DNA of 64,000 nucleotides from Pseudoalteromonas sp. OOF1S-7 (GCF_022347765.1 NZ_JAKRFZ010000003.1:1-64000), one strand, 5' to 3'. Counted from the first letter of the stretch, positions 45,345 through 55,743 are shown. Program-made: numbers and translations. The notes: generated by a model not told the origin, from the letters alone.

Positions 45345-46076
45345 ATGTCAACTCAACACCCAAACCATGAAATGCTGGTTGAGCTAAACCAGTTAAATAA
45401 AGTCTTTGTCAGCGATGATGTTGAAACCTGGGCGCTGAACAACATCAATTTGCGGATCTCAAAAGGGGAGTACCTTGCCATCACAGGGCCATCCGGCTGT
45501 GGTAAGTCGACCTTGCTGGCTCAGCTTGGCTTGTTGGATACCCCGACCGATGGTACCTACTGGCTGGCAGGGCACGATGCCGCACAGATAGACAAAAATG
45601 AACGCGCACGGATCCGGAACAAGGAAATTGGGTTCATTTTTCAGGCATTTAATTTGATCAGTGACTTGAATGTTGAGGATAACGTGGCCTTACCACTGAC
45701 ATATCGTCAGGACCTGAGCCGGGAGCAGCGACGTGCACGTGTCGCGGCGGCACTTGAGCAGGTGGAGATGGTTCACCGCGCCGGTCATTTTCCTGCTCAG
45801 TTATCTGGGGGGCAACAGCAACGGGTGGCCATCGCGCGGGCCATTGCCGGGGAGCCTGCGATTATTTTAGCGGATGAACCAACGGGCAACCTGGATTCCA
45901 AAAATGCCGCAGCTGTGATGGCACTGTTAGATACCCTGCACCATAACGGCGCGACGATTTGCATGGTAACCCACGATATGTCATCGGCATTACGTACCGG
46001 GCGGATCATCGAAATGAAGGACGGCGCAATTGTGTCGGACAGTCCCACGTCTGCCCGTGCTGCCCTTGCAGTGTAG
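45345..46076 (+). CDS. MacB/LolD-type ABC transporter ATPase, second module
   Basis: 243 aa from the ATG at 45345 with CAGGAG upstream; the open frame extends into the adaptor gene but that part is not translated. Walker [10 protein letters not shown] (48-56), signature [10 protein letters not shown] and Walker [13 protein letters not shown] are intact. It is clearly homologous to the ATPase at 30621-31313. Confidence 0.93.
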   Translation: MSTQHPNHEMLVELNQLNKVFVSDDVETWALNNINLRISKGEYLAITGPSGCGKSTLLAQLGLLDTPTDGTYWLAGHDAAQIDKNERARIRNKEIGFIFQAFNLISDLNVEDNVALPLTYRQDLSREQRRARVAAALEQVEMVHRAGHFPAQLSGGQQQRVAIARAIAGEPAIILADEPTGNLDSKNAAAVMALLDTLHHNGATICMVTHDMSSALRTGRIIEMKDGAIVSDSPTSARAALAV

Positions 46077-46104
46077 TTAGCAATTTGCTGAAGAGGAATT
46101 GAGA

Positions 46105-48615
46105 ATGCCTGCCTGGATAGATATCCGATATGCAGCTCGGCTGCTGCTGAAAAAGCCCCTGTTTACCCTGACCACCACCGCCATTGTGGCGGTGGGACTG
46201 GCACTGACGTTGTACACCTTTACGCTGATGCAGCAGCTGGTGTTTAAGCCCCTGACCTTAGGTCAGGATACGCAGCTTATCGCCATAGCGGGTGAATTTA
46301 AGGCTGCCCATGGTGTCCGCCAGCGTGTTGATCCCTATCATCTGAATCGAATCCAGGCGCACAGTACGTTGTTACAGAGTATGAGTCTGTATCAGTCGGC
46401 AGTGCGCACTGTGGGCAGGCTGGGCAATGAAGCCATGTCGCAAAAAGTGCATCTGAGCTACGTGCAGTGGGATATATTTGAGGTAGCAGGTGTGCAGCCT
46501 CTGCTGGGCCGCAGCTTTAGCCCTGCTGATCAGCAAAATGAAACACAGTCGACGGTGGTGCTGAGCCATGATATCTGGCAACGGGTCTTCGATGGCAATG
46601 AAGCTATTATTGGCCAGGTGATTCAGGTTGAGGCAATCCCCGTACAAGTGATAGGTGTCATGCCGCCTGGGTTTGCTTTTCCAACTCAGGCTCAGGTTTG
46701 GCAAATTATGACCCAGACCCGGCTATCGCCTGCCAGCCCGTCGAACCGGGGAGGGTTGCATGCAATAGCCAGGCTGAAGCCTGATGTTGCTCTGACACAG
46801 TTTCAACATGAGCTGGCCACTTTGTTGCAGCGCCAGATCCAGGCCTTGCCGCAGGAGTTTGCCTGGCGCGCTGATGTGCCAGGGGGCTACCTGCAGGCGG
46901 TACCGTTTAAACTCAGCGTTGATGTGCTGTATCAGCACTATTCCGTGTTGGTGGCCATGATGTTGGTGGTGTTACTGATCTTACTACTGACCTGTATCAA
47001 TGTCGGTAATTTACTGCTGGCCCGGGTGAATGAGCAGATCCGCGATGTGGCTATTCGGGTTGCGCTGGGTGTGCCACAGCGGCGTTTAATTTTGCAGATG
47101 TTGTGGGAAAGCACGTTGATTTGTTGTATTGGCGGAGTACTGGCACTGGGGCTGGCACACTGGGGGATGACACTGACCAATCAGGCATTAGACGAAATCT
47201 TTGCATTGAGCGGCGCGCGCCCTTTCTGGTGGACGATCAATTTGTCGCAGGACTCCGTCTGGATGTTACTTGGCGCTGTTTTACTGATGATACTTATCAC
47301 GGGGTTAATTCCGGCATGGCGTGCTTTGCAAGGAGATATGAATGGCATTTTACGTGATGGAACCCGGGGCGCGGTAAGTAAACGTGCAGGCAGAATAAAC
47401 CAGGTATTGGTGATTACAGAAATCGCTTTGTCCTGCGTTGTATTGGTCATTGCAGCAATGCTCCTGGGGAGTAGTTTGGCTGCACAACAGGCTGATTATG
47501 GTGTACAAACCGAGCAGCGCCTGACAGCGTCAGTGCGTCTGGCATGGGGGAGTTATCGCTGGAATGGGGGTGAGCCACAAGCGCGAAAAAAGCGCAACGA
47601 TTTTTACTACGGACTTAAAGAAAAGCTGGAACAGCTTCCAAACGTGCGCAGTGTCGCTTATTTCAGTAGTCTGCCCGGCACCGGCGGGGGCACCTCACAC
47701 TTTGAGATCCAGGGACAGGCGGCAGAGGTTTTTAGTGACAACCCAATGTGGAATTTTGAAGTAGTCAGCCGCGATGCCTGGGGTACAGTGGGTATGCACT
47801 TACTCGAAGGCCGGGATTTCAATCTAGGGGATTTGGCTGTCGACAGTCGAGAGCTGCGCAATCAGGGATCTGTGGTCATTATTAATGCGGCTATGGCACG
47901 AGAGTTGTTTCCGCAAGGGAGTGCTGTAGGGCAGCGTATTCGCACTCTGGATGGAGAAGGCTGGCATACGGAATGGCGGACCATAGTCGGTGTGGTGTCC
48001 GACAGCATTCATGGCCCAACACTGAATGCCACCAGTACTGCGTATACCGGGTATGGCCTGATGGATCTGCGGTCATGGTGGATGAATATTGTCGTGCATT
48101 ATAGTGGCGCTGAATCAGAGGCCATTGCTGCGTTGCAGCAGATTATGATTGATCTGGATGCGGATGCAACGGTGCACCAGATCCAGAGCTACCAGAGTTT
48201 AATTAAACAGCCACTGCTATTGATGGAATCACTTAATCAGGTGTTCTTAGTCGGTGGGCTGATCGCCTTGTTTTTAGCGGCCAGTGGCATTTATGCGATG
48301 TCTGCCAACAGTATTACTTTGCGCAGTCAGGAGATTGCCACCCGGCGCGCCCTTGGCGCACCGGATAAACAAGTGGTTGGCTTGTTTGTCAGACAGGCGC
48401 TTGTGCAGCTGGCAGTAGGGCTGGTCATCGGAGTACTCGTGGCATTATGGCTAAGTAGACAGCTTAGTGCTGCAATGATTATCGACCCTGAAAGTTATGT
48501 ATTGGCGCTACTGGGGATCCCCGCCTTTATCGTCTTACTTGTATTGCTGGCCACTTTATTGCCAGTCTCACAGCAGGTTAAAGCGCCGCCGGCACAAGCA
48601 TTACGACAGAGTTAA
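46105..48615 (+). CDS. MacB-type FtsX-domain ABC permease, second module
   Basis: 836 aa from the ATG at 46105, seven bases after AAGAGGA (a TTG six bases earlier is less well placed). N-terminal helix, MacB-like periplasmic domain ([22 protein letters not shown]), first FtsX block ([19 protein letters not shown]), second periplasmic domain and second FtsX block ([17 protein letters not shown]). It completes the second tripartite exporter. It differs in sequence from the permease at 28181-30592, so the two probably move different cargo. Confidence 0.9.
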   Translation: MPAWIDIRYAARLLLKKPLFTLTTTAIVAVGLALTLYTFTLMQQLVFKPLTLGQDTQLIAIAGEFKAAHGVRQRVDPYHLNRIQAHSTLLQSMSLYQSAVRTVGRLGNEAMSQKVHLSYVQWDIFEVAGVQPLLGRSFSPADQQNETQSTVVLSHDIWQRVFDGNEAIIGQVIQVEAIPVQVIGVMPPGFAFPTQAQVWQIMTQTRLSPASPSNRGGLHAIARLKPDVALTQFQHELATLLQRQIQALPQEFAWRADVPGGYLQAVPFKLSVDVLYQHYSVLVAMMLVVLLILLLTCINVGNLLLARVNEQIRDVAIRVALGVPQRRLILQMLWESTLICCIGGVLALGLAHWGMTLTNQALDEIFALSGARPFWWTINLSQDSVWMLLGAVLLMILITGLIPAWRALQGDMNGILRDGTRGAVSKRAGRINQVLVITEIALSCVVLVIAAMLLGSSLAAQQADYGVQTEQRLTASVRLAWGSYRWNGGEPQARKKRNDFYYGLKEKLEQLPNVRSVAYFSSLPGTGGGTSHFEIQGQAAEVFSDNPMWNFEVVSRDAWGTVGMHLLEGRDFNLGDLAVDSRELRNQGSVVIINAAMARELFPQGSAVGQRIRTLDGEGWHTEWRTIVGVVSDSIHGPTLNATSTAYTGYGLMDLRSWWMNIVVHYSGAESEAIAALQQIMIDLDADATVHQIQSYQSLIKQPLLLMESLNQVFLVGGLIALFLAASGIYAMSANSITLRSQEIATRRALGAPDKQVVGLFVRQALVQLAVGLVIGVLVALWLSRQLSAAMIIDPESYVLALLGIPAFIVLLVLLATLLPVSQQVKAPPAQALRQS

Positions 48616-48687
48616 CTGTAGAGATATGTGGTGGACACCGTAACAGGGTTGCGGCACAGTAGGGTTTTTTGATCACTGTAAACTCCT

Positions 48688-49092
48688 ATGCTTGCTCATT
48701 TTATTACGCGTGTTCACCACGTCGCGATTATTTGCTCAGACTATGCGGCATCAAAAACTTTTTATACCGATATTATTGGCTGTCGAGTCGTTGCTGAACA
48801 TTATCAGCCAGGACGTGAGAGTTATAAGCTGGACCTGTCACTACCCGACGGTACTCAGATTGAATTGTTCCACTTTGCCTCGGCACCTGCGCGGCCCAGT
48901 TACCCGGAAGCTCAGGGGCTGCGTCATCTTGCGTTGTCTGTCACCGACATCGAGGCGGCACGCAATGCGCTGCTTGCCCTCGGGGTGAGTTGTGAATCTA
49001 TCCGAGTCGATCCATATACCCAGCATCGTTTTTGCTTTTTTGCTGATCCAGATGGCTTACCCCTGGAACTGTATGAAATGGCGGCCCGGTGA
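48688..49092 (+). CDS. YaeR-type VOC (glyoxalase-fold) protein
   Basis: 134 aa. Metal-site residues are at the expected places for the vicinal-oxygen-chelate fold: His in RVHHVAI, Glu in TQIELFHF, His in GLRHLAL and Glu in LPLELYEM. The segment IRVDPYTQHRFCFFADPDG is very close to what I recall of E. coli YaeR (GloA2). The reaction of that subgroup is not firmly established. No clear ribosome site. It stands alone after the export operon. Confidence 0.87.
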   Translation: MLAHFITRVHHVAIICSDYAASKTFYTDIIGCRVVAEHYQPGRESYKLDLSLPDGTQIELFHFASAPARPSYPEAQGLRHLALSVTDIEAARNALLALGVSCESIRVDPYTQHRFCFFADPDGLPLELYEMAAR

Positions 49093-49254
49093 AATACGAT
49101 TGTGGACGAGGCGCTGAGGGTTCGATTGTTCCTTTTTTAATTCCATTTAATACCATCGGGATCTCGTCATATCGTGGCCAAAGGCGATAAAAACGACAAA
49201 GAAATAGCCAGACAAACATCATCAAACCAGCCTGCCGACAATAACAACATAAAA

Positions 49255-49278
49255 AGGGCCGCATCGATATGCGGCCCT
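49255..49278 (-). terminator. Terminator downstream of the large subtilase
   Basis: A perfect 10-bp stem (AGGGCCGCAT with ATGCGGCCCT) around CGAT, followed on the minus strand by TTTT. It lies 93 bases beyond the minus-strand protease stop; short direct repeats fill the gap. Confidence 0.85.
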
Positions 49279-49299
49279 GTCGTGATTTATTCGAATGAC

Positions 49300-49379
49300 G
49301 TTAATCAAACGAGATTAATCGAACCAGGTTACTGGAATGAAGTTAATCAAACCAGGTTACTGGAACGAGATTACTCGAA
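49300..49379. repeat. Short direct repeats at the subtilase 3' end
   Basis: Two ~40-base units, GTTAATCAAAC plus CCAGGTTACTGGAA with ACGAGATTA inserts, at 49300-49341 and 49342-49379. CCAGGTTACTGG is itself a near-palindrome. The second unit runs into the last codons of the protease. The repeats may affect mRNA 3' structure; no gene is encoded. Confidence 0.7.
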
Positions 49380-51872
49380 ACTCACACTCACTTCGTTCGA
49401 GCAGATATCACTTGACTGACAGATCTTGTAAGTGAAACCGGTTACAGCAGGGTCACGACCGAAATCACGGAACTGGCCTGAGTTATTAACCGTGCGCAGC
49501 AATGCACCATCGCGGTAGACGTCGACTTGTTCAGCGCTGCTGCCAGACCAGGACAGTGACACCCGGTAGAAACCAAGACGAGACTTGTTGGTGCGTACCA
49601 CTTCCAGTGCGATATCGTCTGAGCTGACGGTGACTTCCTGCGTGGTGCTATTGCTGTTGCCTTCACTGTCAGTGACGGTCAGTGTGGCAGAGTAAGTGCC
49701 CGATGTGGTGTAGATATGCGTTGGGTTAGCGTCACTGCTGCTGTTGCCATCACCAAAGTCCCACTGCCAGCTGACGATATCGTTGTCGGCATCAGTACTG
49801 CTGTCAGTAAAGGCAACGCTCAGGCCGTTTTTCTCGAAGCTGAAACCGGCAACAGGAGGCTGTGCCGACACTTCGCCAAGGCCGGTCAGCGTCAGCGTCC
49901 AGTTATTCAGCGTGCCGGTATCTACTCCTGCATTGTCTGACACACTCAGTGTCCAGTCACCGCGCGCAGCTTCGCCATTAAAGGCTGCTGAATTGAAGGA
50001 TTCAACCAGATTATCAGCGCTGCCACCGGCACGATTGTGCAGAGTCACTGAGGTACCTGCCGGAGAAGTCAGGGTCACCAGTAGATCGCCAATAAAGGTG
50101 TGAGTGATATTCACCAGCGTGTTGCTGTCAAAGATAGTGATGTCATCGGCTACTGTAATAACAGAGCTAATCCCGGTGGCATCGTTATCAGGAATATCCA
50201 CAGCCGTTGTGTTGTCATAGCTGAAGTCGCTCAGTCCCTGTGGCAGCACAGACAGGCTAACAGCTTTGCTCTCAGCCAAATCGCCAGATGTGGCGTTAAC
50301 AGTGAAGCTGTAGTCGCCCCACTGAGTATCTGCTGTGGTAGGAACAGTCAGGGTGACTGTATTACCTGGTGTTACCGTATTTTGTGATAGCACAGCACCT
50401 GGCAACGGGCTGTCCAGTGTCAGGGCAATGTCGCCCTGCCAGTCAGCCACTGAAGTAAAGCTGAACTCATAGCTGGCGGTCTCGCCTGCAGTGATCTCCT
50501 GCGCACCGGGTGTTACACCCACTCTGAAACCGGGAGCCGGATCGGCATCGATCAGTGCCTGGTGTGCGTTCAGACGCGTGCCTGCCACCGTTTTACCTTG
50601 CAGCGCGGCATTCGCATCACCGCTTTGCATCAACAGATTTTTCAGTGAAAGAGTATCCAGCGTCGGGTCGATAGACAGCACCAGAGCGGCAACACCGGCA
50701 ACGTGTGGGGTGGCCATTGAAGTACCAGAGAAGCTGCTGTAGCCGTCGCCCGGTACCGTTGACAGAATGGCGCTACCAGGCGCCCCCATATCAACCGAAG
50801 TCAGGCCCCATTGCGAGAAAGATGACATAGTATCGTTGTCAGTGGTTGAGGCGATTGAGAACACGCTGTCATGCTCATAGCTTGAGGGGTAGTGCGGGTT
50901 GCTGTCGTTATCTACCGCGCCGTTACCTGCCGCTGCGACAAACAGGATATCTGCATTTTCACTGGCGGTAATGGCATCTGCCAGCGTCTGGCTGAAACCG
51001 CCGCCGCCCCAGCTGTTGTTCAGAACGCGAACGTTGTGGCCTGCCTGCTTCAGTGCAACCATGTAGTCGATACACTCAATGGCGTCCGATGTTGAACCGC
51101 TACCAGAAGAGCTTAAGAATTTACAGCCCACAATGGATACTTCGTGGTTTACACCCACGACACCGGTGGCATCGTTACCGGTTGCACCTATGGTACCTGA
51201 TACGTGTGTACCATGGCCCTGATCATCCATAGGATCGCCCGAACCTGTGATGGCATTGACACCATATACGTCATCGATGTAGCCATTGTTGTCGTTATCT
51301 ATGCCGTCTCCTGGGATCTCACCCGGGTTCTGCCACATGTTTGCCGCCAGGTCCGGGTGGGTGTAGTCAACCCCCGTATCGATAACACCGACAATTACGT
51401 CACGTGAACCGATGCTGATGTCCCAGGCTTCAGGCGCATCGATGTCAGCATCTTCAACACCGCCAGTTTGTCCTGTGTTGTGCAGGCCCCACAGTTCGCC
51501 GAAGCGCGCATCATCAGGAATGCCCAGCGCCTGAACCTGATAATCCGGCTCAACATAATCTACCGCAGGGTGCTTGGCCAGTTTGGCAATGGCCTCTTTG
51601 CTGCTGATCCCGTCCAGCTTGAAATTGGCAAGACGGCCCGCCAGTACATGCTTGTAGCGATCATCGACTTCGTCAGCATTATTATCCGAGATACGTGCTT
51701 TAACCAGATTACGAGCCTGGGCGCGCAGCGCACTGGATGCATCCTTTTTGAAGACCACCATGACGCTGTTGTCATTGGTTTTTTCTGTTGCTGTGATTTG
51801 TACTGCAGCTTGAGCTGCGCCGCTGAAAACTGGCAGTAATGCCAACGTTAAGGCAGAAAGTTTTAATTTCAT
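49371..51872 (-). CDS. Secreted S8 serine protease with P-domain and PKD domain
   Basis: 833 aa from the ATG at 51870-51872, six bases after AGGA (another ATG is immediately upstream). Signal peptide about 1-22, propeptide (about 35-112), subtilisin domain with D165 (VIDTGVDYTHPDL), H220 (GHGTHVSG) and S385 (GTSMATPHVAG). A stretch IDNDNNGYIDD near 191-201 looks calcium-binding. Then come a linker domain, a proprotein-convertase P-like domain (about 545-660), a PKD domain (SWQWDFGDGNSS) and a C-terminal fibronectin-like part. An extracellular protease that may bind polymeric substrates through PKD. Confidence 0.93.
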   Translation of the reverse strand: MKLKLSALTLALLPVFSGAAQAAVQITATEKTNDNSVMVVFKKDASSALRAQARNLVKARISDNNADEVDDRYKHVLAGRLANFKLDGISSKEAIAKLAKHPAVDYVEPDYQVQALGIPDDARFGELWGLHNTGQTGGVEDADIDAPEAWDISIGSRDVIVGVIDTGVDYTHPDLAANMWQNPGEIPGDGIDNDNNGYIDDVYGVNAITGSGDPMDDQGHGTHVSGTIGATGNDATGVVGVNHEVSIVGCKFLSSSGSGSTSDAIECIDYMVALKQAGHNVRVLNNSWGGGGFSQTLADAITASENADILFVAAAGNGAVDNDSNPHYPSSYEHDSVFSIASTTDNDTMSSFSQWGLTSVDMGAPGSAILSTVPGDGYSSFSGTSMATPHVAGVAALVLSIDPTLDTLSLKNLLMQSGDANAALQGKTVAGTRLNAHQALIDADPAPGFRVGVTPGAQEITAGETASYEFSFTSVADWQGDIALTLDSPLPGAVLSQNTVTPGNTVTLTVPTTADTQWGDYSFTVNATSGDLAESKAVSLSVLPQGLSDFSYDNTTAVDIPDNDATGISSVITVADDITIFDSNTLVNITHTFIGDLLVTLTSPAGTSVTLHNRAGGSADNLVESFNSAAFNGEAARGDWTLSVSDNAGVDTGTLNNWTLTLTGLGEVSAQPPVAGFSFEKNGLSVAFTDSSTDADNDIVSWQWDFGDGNSSSDANPTHIYTTSGTYSATLTVTDSEGNSNSTTQEVTVSSDDIALEVVRTNKSRLGFYRVSLSWSGSSAEQVDVYRDGALLRTVNNSGQFRDFGRDPAVTGFTYKICQSSDICSNEVSVSFE

Positions 51873-51903
51873 CATTTGTCCTAGATAGTAAGTTGAGTTA
51901 TTG

Positions 51904-51919
51904 GCCATGACGTCATGGC
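51904..51919. promoter_or_regulatory. 16-bp perfect palindrome upstream of the subtilase
   Basis: GCCATGACGTCATGGC is fully self-complementary and lies 32 bases upstream of the protease start. Its place in the leader or promoter makes it a candidate operator. No protein can be assigned to it from sequence. Confidence 0.5.
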
Positions 51920-52579
51920 GTGTGCTCGACTAAGTGGGCATGATGGGTGCTCCGCCAGGCCCTGAGGCAGACGGTTGATAACTCGGTTTGGCAACTCAGG
52001 CCACGCTAAAACAGCCTGAATTATGGATGCAATTTTAAAGCGTGTTTTAGTCGTAAAAATCCGACTTTATTGCCAGTGGGATGAGTTTTAGAGGAGGGTT
52101 CTCATACTTTTTTGTTGGATACGTTGCCAGGTTTTGGCCATGCTCAGACTCATACTATTTTGTGAGATTGCGTCGTACCAATATCGGTAATTTTGGTGTT
52201 TTATCTTTAAGTTAATGAATTGTATAGAGTTACAAGATTCAAGATTATTTCTAATTTCCCTGCCTCGCGCGGCGCTCTAGAGTGATTGTATGAGTCCATA
52301 AAATGAAACGTGCAAATACTGCGCAGCCAGGTGCTGGGCAGTGGACTCTGGCTTTAATGGCTAAGCGAGTATGAATGCGGCCCGGTTGATAGCGATATCG
52401 GGTTTCGTGACATACGGGAAGCTGCAGATAACCCGGGTTAGATTGTACTGTGTCTGCCTCAGCGTATGCGTCAGGAGCTGGCAACCTCCACCAAGACGGT
52501 GCGCTTAACACATCCAGGCAGGCTGGGGTGCAAGTTGAAGGATATTGCAAAAATGACTAATAACTCTAAGGAGAACCAG
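51920..52579. other. Long intergenic region upstream of the curlin gene
   Basis: About 660 bases between the divergent protease and curlin genes. It is A/T-rich from about 52020 to 52260. Features seen: an ACCAA/TTGGT inverted repeat at 52177-52197 and open frames without credible ribosome sites. Length fits the long regulated curli promoters of enterobacteria, but no CsgD or RpoS element can be assigned. Confidence 0.5.
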
Positions 52580-54100
52580 GTGAAATTTTCGAAATCACTG
52601 ACCTGCTGTGCAATTGCATTGGCATTATCTGGTGTCAGCGTGGCACAGGCTGCCGACACAGAAGCAAAAGCGGCTTCAACGTCTGAGCTGGCACAGCTGA
52701 TCCAGGTAGACAACACGGGCAATACGCTGACGGTGACCCAGCGTTCTAATAATGGTGCAGGCAATGTGCTAACCAGTTCACAGCAAGGCGAGTCCAATGT
52801 CAGCGAACTGTCGATTGAAGGGGATAGCAATATCACCACAGTATCGCAGGCGGGCACGGGCAATTTGACCAAAGTGACTGCAGCGGGCGATGGCAATACG
52901 CAGGAGTATAGCCAGGATGGTGAGGCCAATGGGTCACTGACTGAGCTCAATGGTAACGACAACAGTTTAAACATCACGCAACGTGGGGTTGGTTACCTGG
53001 GTATCAATAACGAAGTCATAAACACCATTAATGGTGACGGCAACCGTATCCATGTTGAGCAAAGCAGTGGTGGTCACTGGTTCTACAATACCGACATGCA
53101 GGGTAACAACAACCAGATCACGGCAACTCAGCAAGGTACCTGGGGCGAAGTGAATATTGACCGTGTTCAGGGCGATCAGAACAGCATTGAGGTCGATCAA
53201 AACGGGACTTACAACGAGCTGAACCTGGCCAATTTGCAGGGCAATGACAATGATCTGAGCTTGTCTCAGGAAGGCAACTACAACAAGTTCACCATTGATG
53301 CGTTAACTGGCAATGACAACGAACTCCAGGTAGAGCAAAGCGCAGGTAATGGTAATCGGGTTGAGCTGGCTGAACTGCAAGGTGAGAGTAATCGCGTTGA
53401 CCTTGAGCAGGAAGGTAATGACAATCGCATGACGTCGACCCTGTTTAGCGGTGACAGCAACTATGTTACGGTGGCGCAGCTGGGTGACAACAACCAGACA
53501 ACGTTTGATGTGATTGGCAATGACAACGACTTCGATGCACAGCAACGTGGTAACGACAATCAGGCTTACCTTGGCGCTGCGGGCAATGATAATGAGTACA
53601 GCACGCTACAATTGGGTGATAACAACCAGTTGCACATTGCAAAATTTAACAGCAATGGCAGTGAAGTCGGTGTCATTCAAAATGGTACCAGCAATGAGGT
53701 GGTGCTGCAGTCATCGCATCCTGACAATTCGCTGACCAGTAACAACAACATGCTGAATGTTGCGCAAACGGGCAGCAATAATGGTGTGTCGGTCACGCTT
53801 GCTTCTGTGGCCGAAAGTGGGCTGAATCAGCTTGACCTGGTACAAAGTGGTGAGCTTAATGCCATCGACCTGATGCTAGAGGGCAGCAGTAATGACATCG
53901 CCATTGAGCAAACCGGTGGTGCTAACTTTGTGGTCGGTGTTGACTCTGGTGCGTTTGTTGTCAGTGGCAGCGATAACAACATCCAAATCAACCAGGATGG
54001 CTTTGGCAACCTGGTTGAAGGTGGCGTTAACGGCAGTGGCCAGACTATCAACATTACTCAGGTCGGCGACTATAACGTCGCGACCGTGACTCAGCAGTAA
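52580..54100 (+). CDS. Large curlin-repeat amyloid protein
   Basis: 506 aa. The GTG at 52580 has AAGGAG six bases upstream and gives a textbook signal peptide (VKFSKSLTCCAIALALSGVS, ending AQA); an ATG at 52553 would add nine polar residues. The mature part is built almost wholly from curlin-type repeats, with Gln-x-Gly and Gly-(N/D)-xx-Asn recurring every ~20-23 residues (for example ITQRG, GNNNQITATQQG, GNDNDLSLSQEG). Length is over three times E. coli CsgA (151 aa). csgE, csgF and csgG follow. It is probably the sole curli fibre subunit here, combining nucleator and major subunit roles, since no csgB-like gene is seen. Confidence 0.88.
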   Translation: MKFSKSLTCCAIALALSGVSVAQAADTEAKAASTSELAQLIQVDNTGNTLTVTQRSNNGAGNVLTSSQQGESNVSELSIEGDSNITTVSQAGTGNLTKVTAAGDGNTQEYSQDGEANGSLTELNGNDNSLNITQRGVGYLGINNEVINTINGDGNRIHVEQSSGGHWFYNTDMQGNNNQITATQQGTWGEVNIDRVQGDQNSIEVDQNGTYNELNLANLQGNDNDLSLSQEGNYNKFTIDALTGNDNELQVEQSAGNGNRVELAELQGESNRVDLEQEGNDNRMTSTLFSGDSNYVTVAQLGDNNQTTFDVIGNDNDFDAQQRGNDNQAYLGAAGNDNEYSTLQLGDNNQLHIAKFNSNGSEVGVIQNGTSNEVVLQSSHPDNSLTSNNNMLNVAQTGSNNGVSVTLASVAESGLNQLDLVQSGELNAIDLMLEGSSNDIAIEQTGGANFVVGVDSGAFVVSGSDNNIQINQDGFGNLVEGGVNGSGQTINITQVGDYNVATVTQQ

Positions 54101-54146
54101 TCACAATGGCCACAAAGCCTGATGGTTTTGTGGCCAAGTTGTCTAT

Positions 54147-54539
54147 ATGAAGATATCTATATTTGTTTTGGCTGTCATACTGGGTAGTTTTATACCGTAC
54201 AGCCATGGAGCCGACGAAGAGGTTGAGCTGGGTGGACTGGTCATCGACCAGAGCATTAGCCGTTTTGGCTATCAGTTTTACTTTGATTTTTCTCAGTTGT
54301 GGCGTGATGTACCGACGACCGCCGGTGTGAATATCACGATTAAAGAAACCGTGCTGCCGCGCGCAGGCACTCGGTTACAGGTCTTTATGAACAACCAGCT
54401 GGTGTATGCCACAGCGATGGGGCGTCGCGGCGGGCCGCTTAGAGCACGCGTCGAGGCGGCGCTATTTGCCATCATGGATGCGATGGCCAGCGCACAGCAT
54501 CAGCAACACTCTCCAGATTTAGCAACAAGCGGGTGGTAA
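54147..54539 (+). CDS. csgE: Curli assembly protein CsgE
   Basis: 130 aa with signal peptide (about 1-21). The segments GLVIDQSISRFGYQFYFDFS and ITIKETVLPRAGTRL match CsgE, the periplasmic cap that delivers subunits to the CsgG pore. It starts 46 bases after the curlin stop and continues into csgF after two bases, so they are one transcript. Confidence 0.92.
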   Translation: MKISIFVLAVILGSFIPYSHGADEEVELGGLVIDQSISRFGYQFYFDFSQLWRDVPTTAGVNITIKETVLPRAGTRLQVFMNNQLVYATAMGRRGGPLRARVEAALFAIMDAMASAQHQQHSPDLATSGW

Positions 54540-54541
54540 CA

Positions 54542-54958
54542 ATGAAAACAACAATAATATGCTGCTTTGGTATGCTATGCAGCCTGTCGCTGCATGCCAC
54601 GGAATTAGTCTACAAGCCCATTAACCCGTCGTTTGGCGGCAATCCTCTCAATGCCAATATGCTACTAAATAAGGCACAGGCGCAAAATAAGCATCGTGCG
54701 CCTGTCATTGAAAAATCCTATGGTGACCGCTTTCAGGAGTCCCTGGAGCGGACTTACCTCAACCGCATGGTGCGGGAAATTACTTCCACAGCTTTTGGCG
54801 ATGAAGTTGAGGACAGTATTTTTGATAAAGACTCGACCTTTATGAGTGGCGATTACGAAATTCAGGTGATCACCAGCACACCGGATTCCATTACGGTGCA
54901 GATCACTAACACACTGACGGGCGATATTACGACACTGGAAGTACCGAGGTTTGGTTAA
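54542..54958 (+). CDS. csgF: Curli assembly protein CsgF
   Basis: 138 aa from the ATG at 54542 (a GTG nine bases upstream overlaps the csgE stop). Signal peptide about 1-19. The mature N-terminus TELVYKPINPSFGGNPLNAN is the diagnostic CsgF sequence that inserts into the CsgG channel and links secretion to surface nucleation. The stop overlaps csgG by one base. Confidence 0.94.
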   Translation: MKTTIICCFGMLCSLSLHATELVYKPINPSFGGNPLNANMLLNKAQAQNKHRAPVIEKSYGDRFQESLERTYLNRMVREITSTAFGDEVEDSIFDKDSTFMSGDYEIQVITSTPDSITVQITNTLTGDITTLEVPRFG

Positions 54959-55743
54959 TGAAGTACCTGAGTATTATGTTTATGATGTTACTGTTGAGTG
55001 CCTGTAGCACTCTACCGGTGCTGCCGCCGCCGATGGCAAAAGCACAGCCGCTGGCAGCCACTGACGTGTTCAGTGAATTAAAAGCACTGCCAGCACCACG
55101 CGGCCCAATCCCGGTTTCTGTGTATTCGTTTCGCGACCAAACCGGGCAATATAAACCTCAGGAAAATGTCAGTTCATTTTCAACGGCGGTGACGCAGGGG
55201 GCCAACTCGATCCTGATGCAGGCACTGCACGAAACCGATTGGTTTATTCCCATTGAACGTGAGGGTCTGCAAAACCTGCTGACCGAGCGTAAGATCACCC
55301 GGGCTGCGATACAGGATCAGGAAAACTCAAGCAGCCTGCCGCCACTGACGCATGCCAAGCTGATCTTTGAAGGTGGCATTATCAGTTATGATGCCAACAT
55401 TAAAACGGGTGGTATGGGAATGGAGTACTTTGGGATAGGTGCCTCCGAGCTATACCGAGAAGACACCATCAGTATCTATTTACGGGCGGTTGATGTACGC
55501 ACAGGACAAATTTTGTTGTCGGTAGCCACCAGTAAAAAAGTACTGTCAAAAGAAATGCGTGCGGGCTTTTTCCGCTATGTCAGCTATAAACGTCTGGCCG
55601 AAGCGGAAGCAGGGTACAGTGAAAATGAGCCCATGCATATTTGTGTCACTCAGGCGATTGAAAAGGCCCTGACACTACTCGTTCATCAGGGCCTCGAAAA
55701 AGGGGTTTGGGCGGCAAAACCCGCACAACAGCAGGCTGGCTAA
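54958..55743 (+). CDS. csgG: Curli secretion channel CsgG
   Basis: 261 aa. Lipobox LLSAC (Cys16) marks an outer-membrane lipoprotein. Conserved stretches PVSVYSFRDQTGQYKP, GANSILMQALHETDWFIPIE and EREGLQNLLTERKI match CsgG, the nonameric pore for curlin subunits. The last four bases overlap the convergent csgD-like gene. Confidence 0.96.
   Translation: MKYLSIMFMMLLLSACSTLPVLPPPMAKAQPLAATDVFSELKALPAPRGPIPVSVYSFRDQTGQYKPQENVSSFSTAVTQGANSILMQALHETDWFIPIEREGLQNLLTERKITRAAIQDQENSSSLPPLTHAKLIFEGGIISYDANIKTGGMGMEYFGIGASELYREDTISIYLRAVDVRTGQILLSVATSKKVLSKEMRAGFFRYVSYKRLAEAEAGYSENEPMHICVTQAIEKALTLLVHQGLEKGVWAAKPAQQQAG

Noticed and set aside
49174-49419. 81-codon plus-strand frame
   Set aside because: It crosses a terminator hairpin, short repeats and the 3' end of the protease gene.
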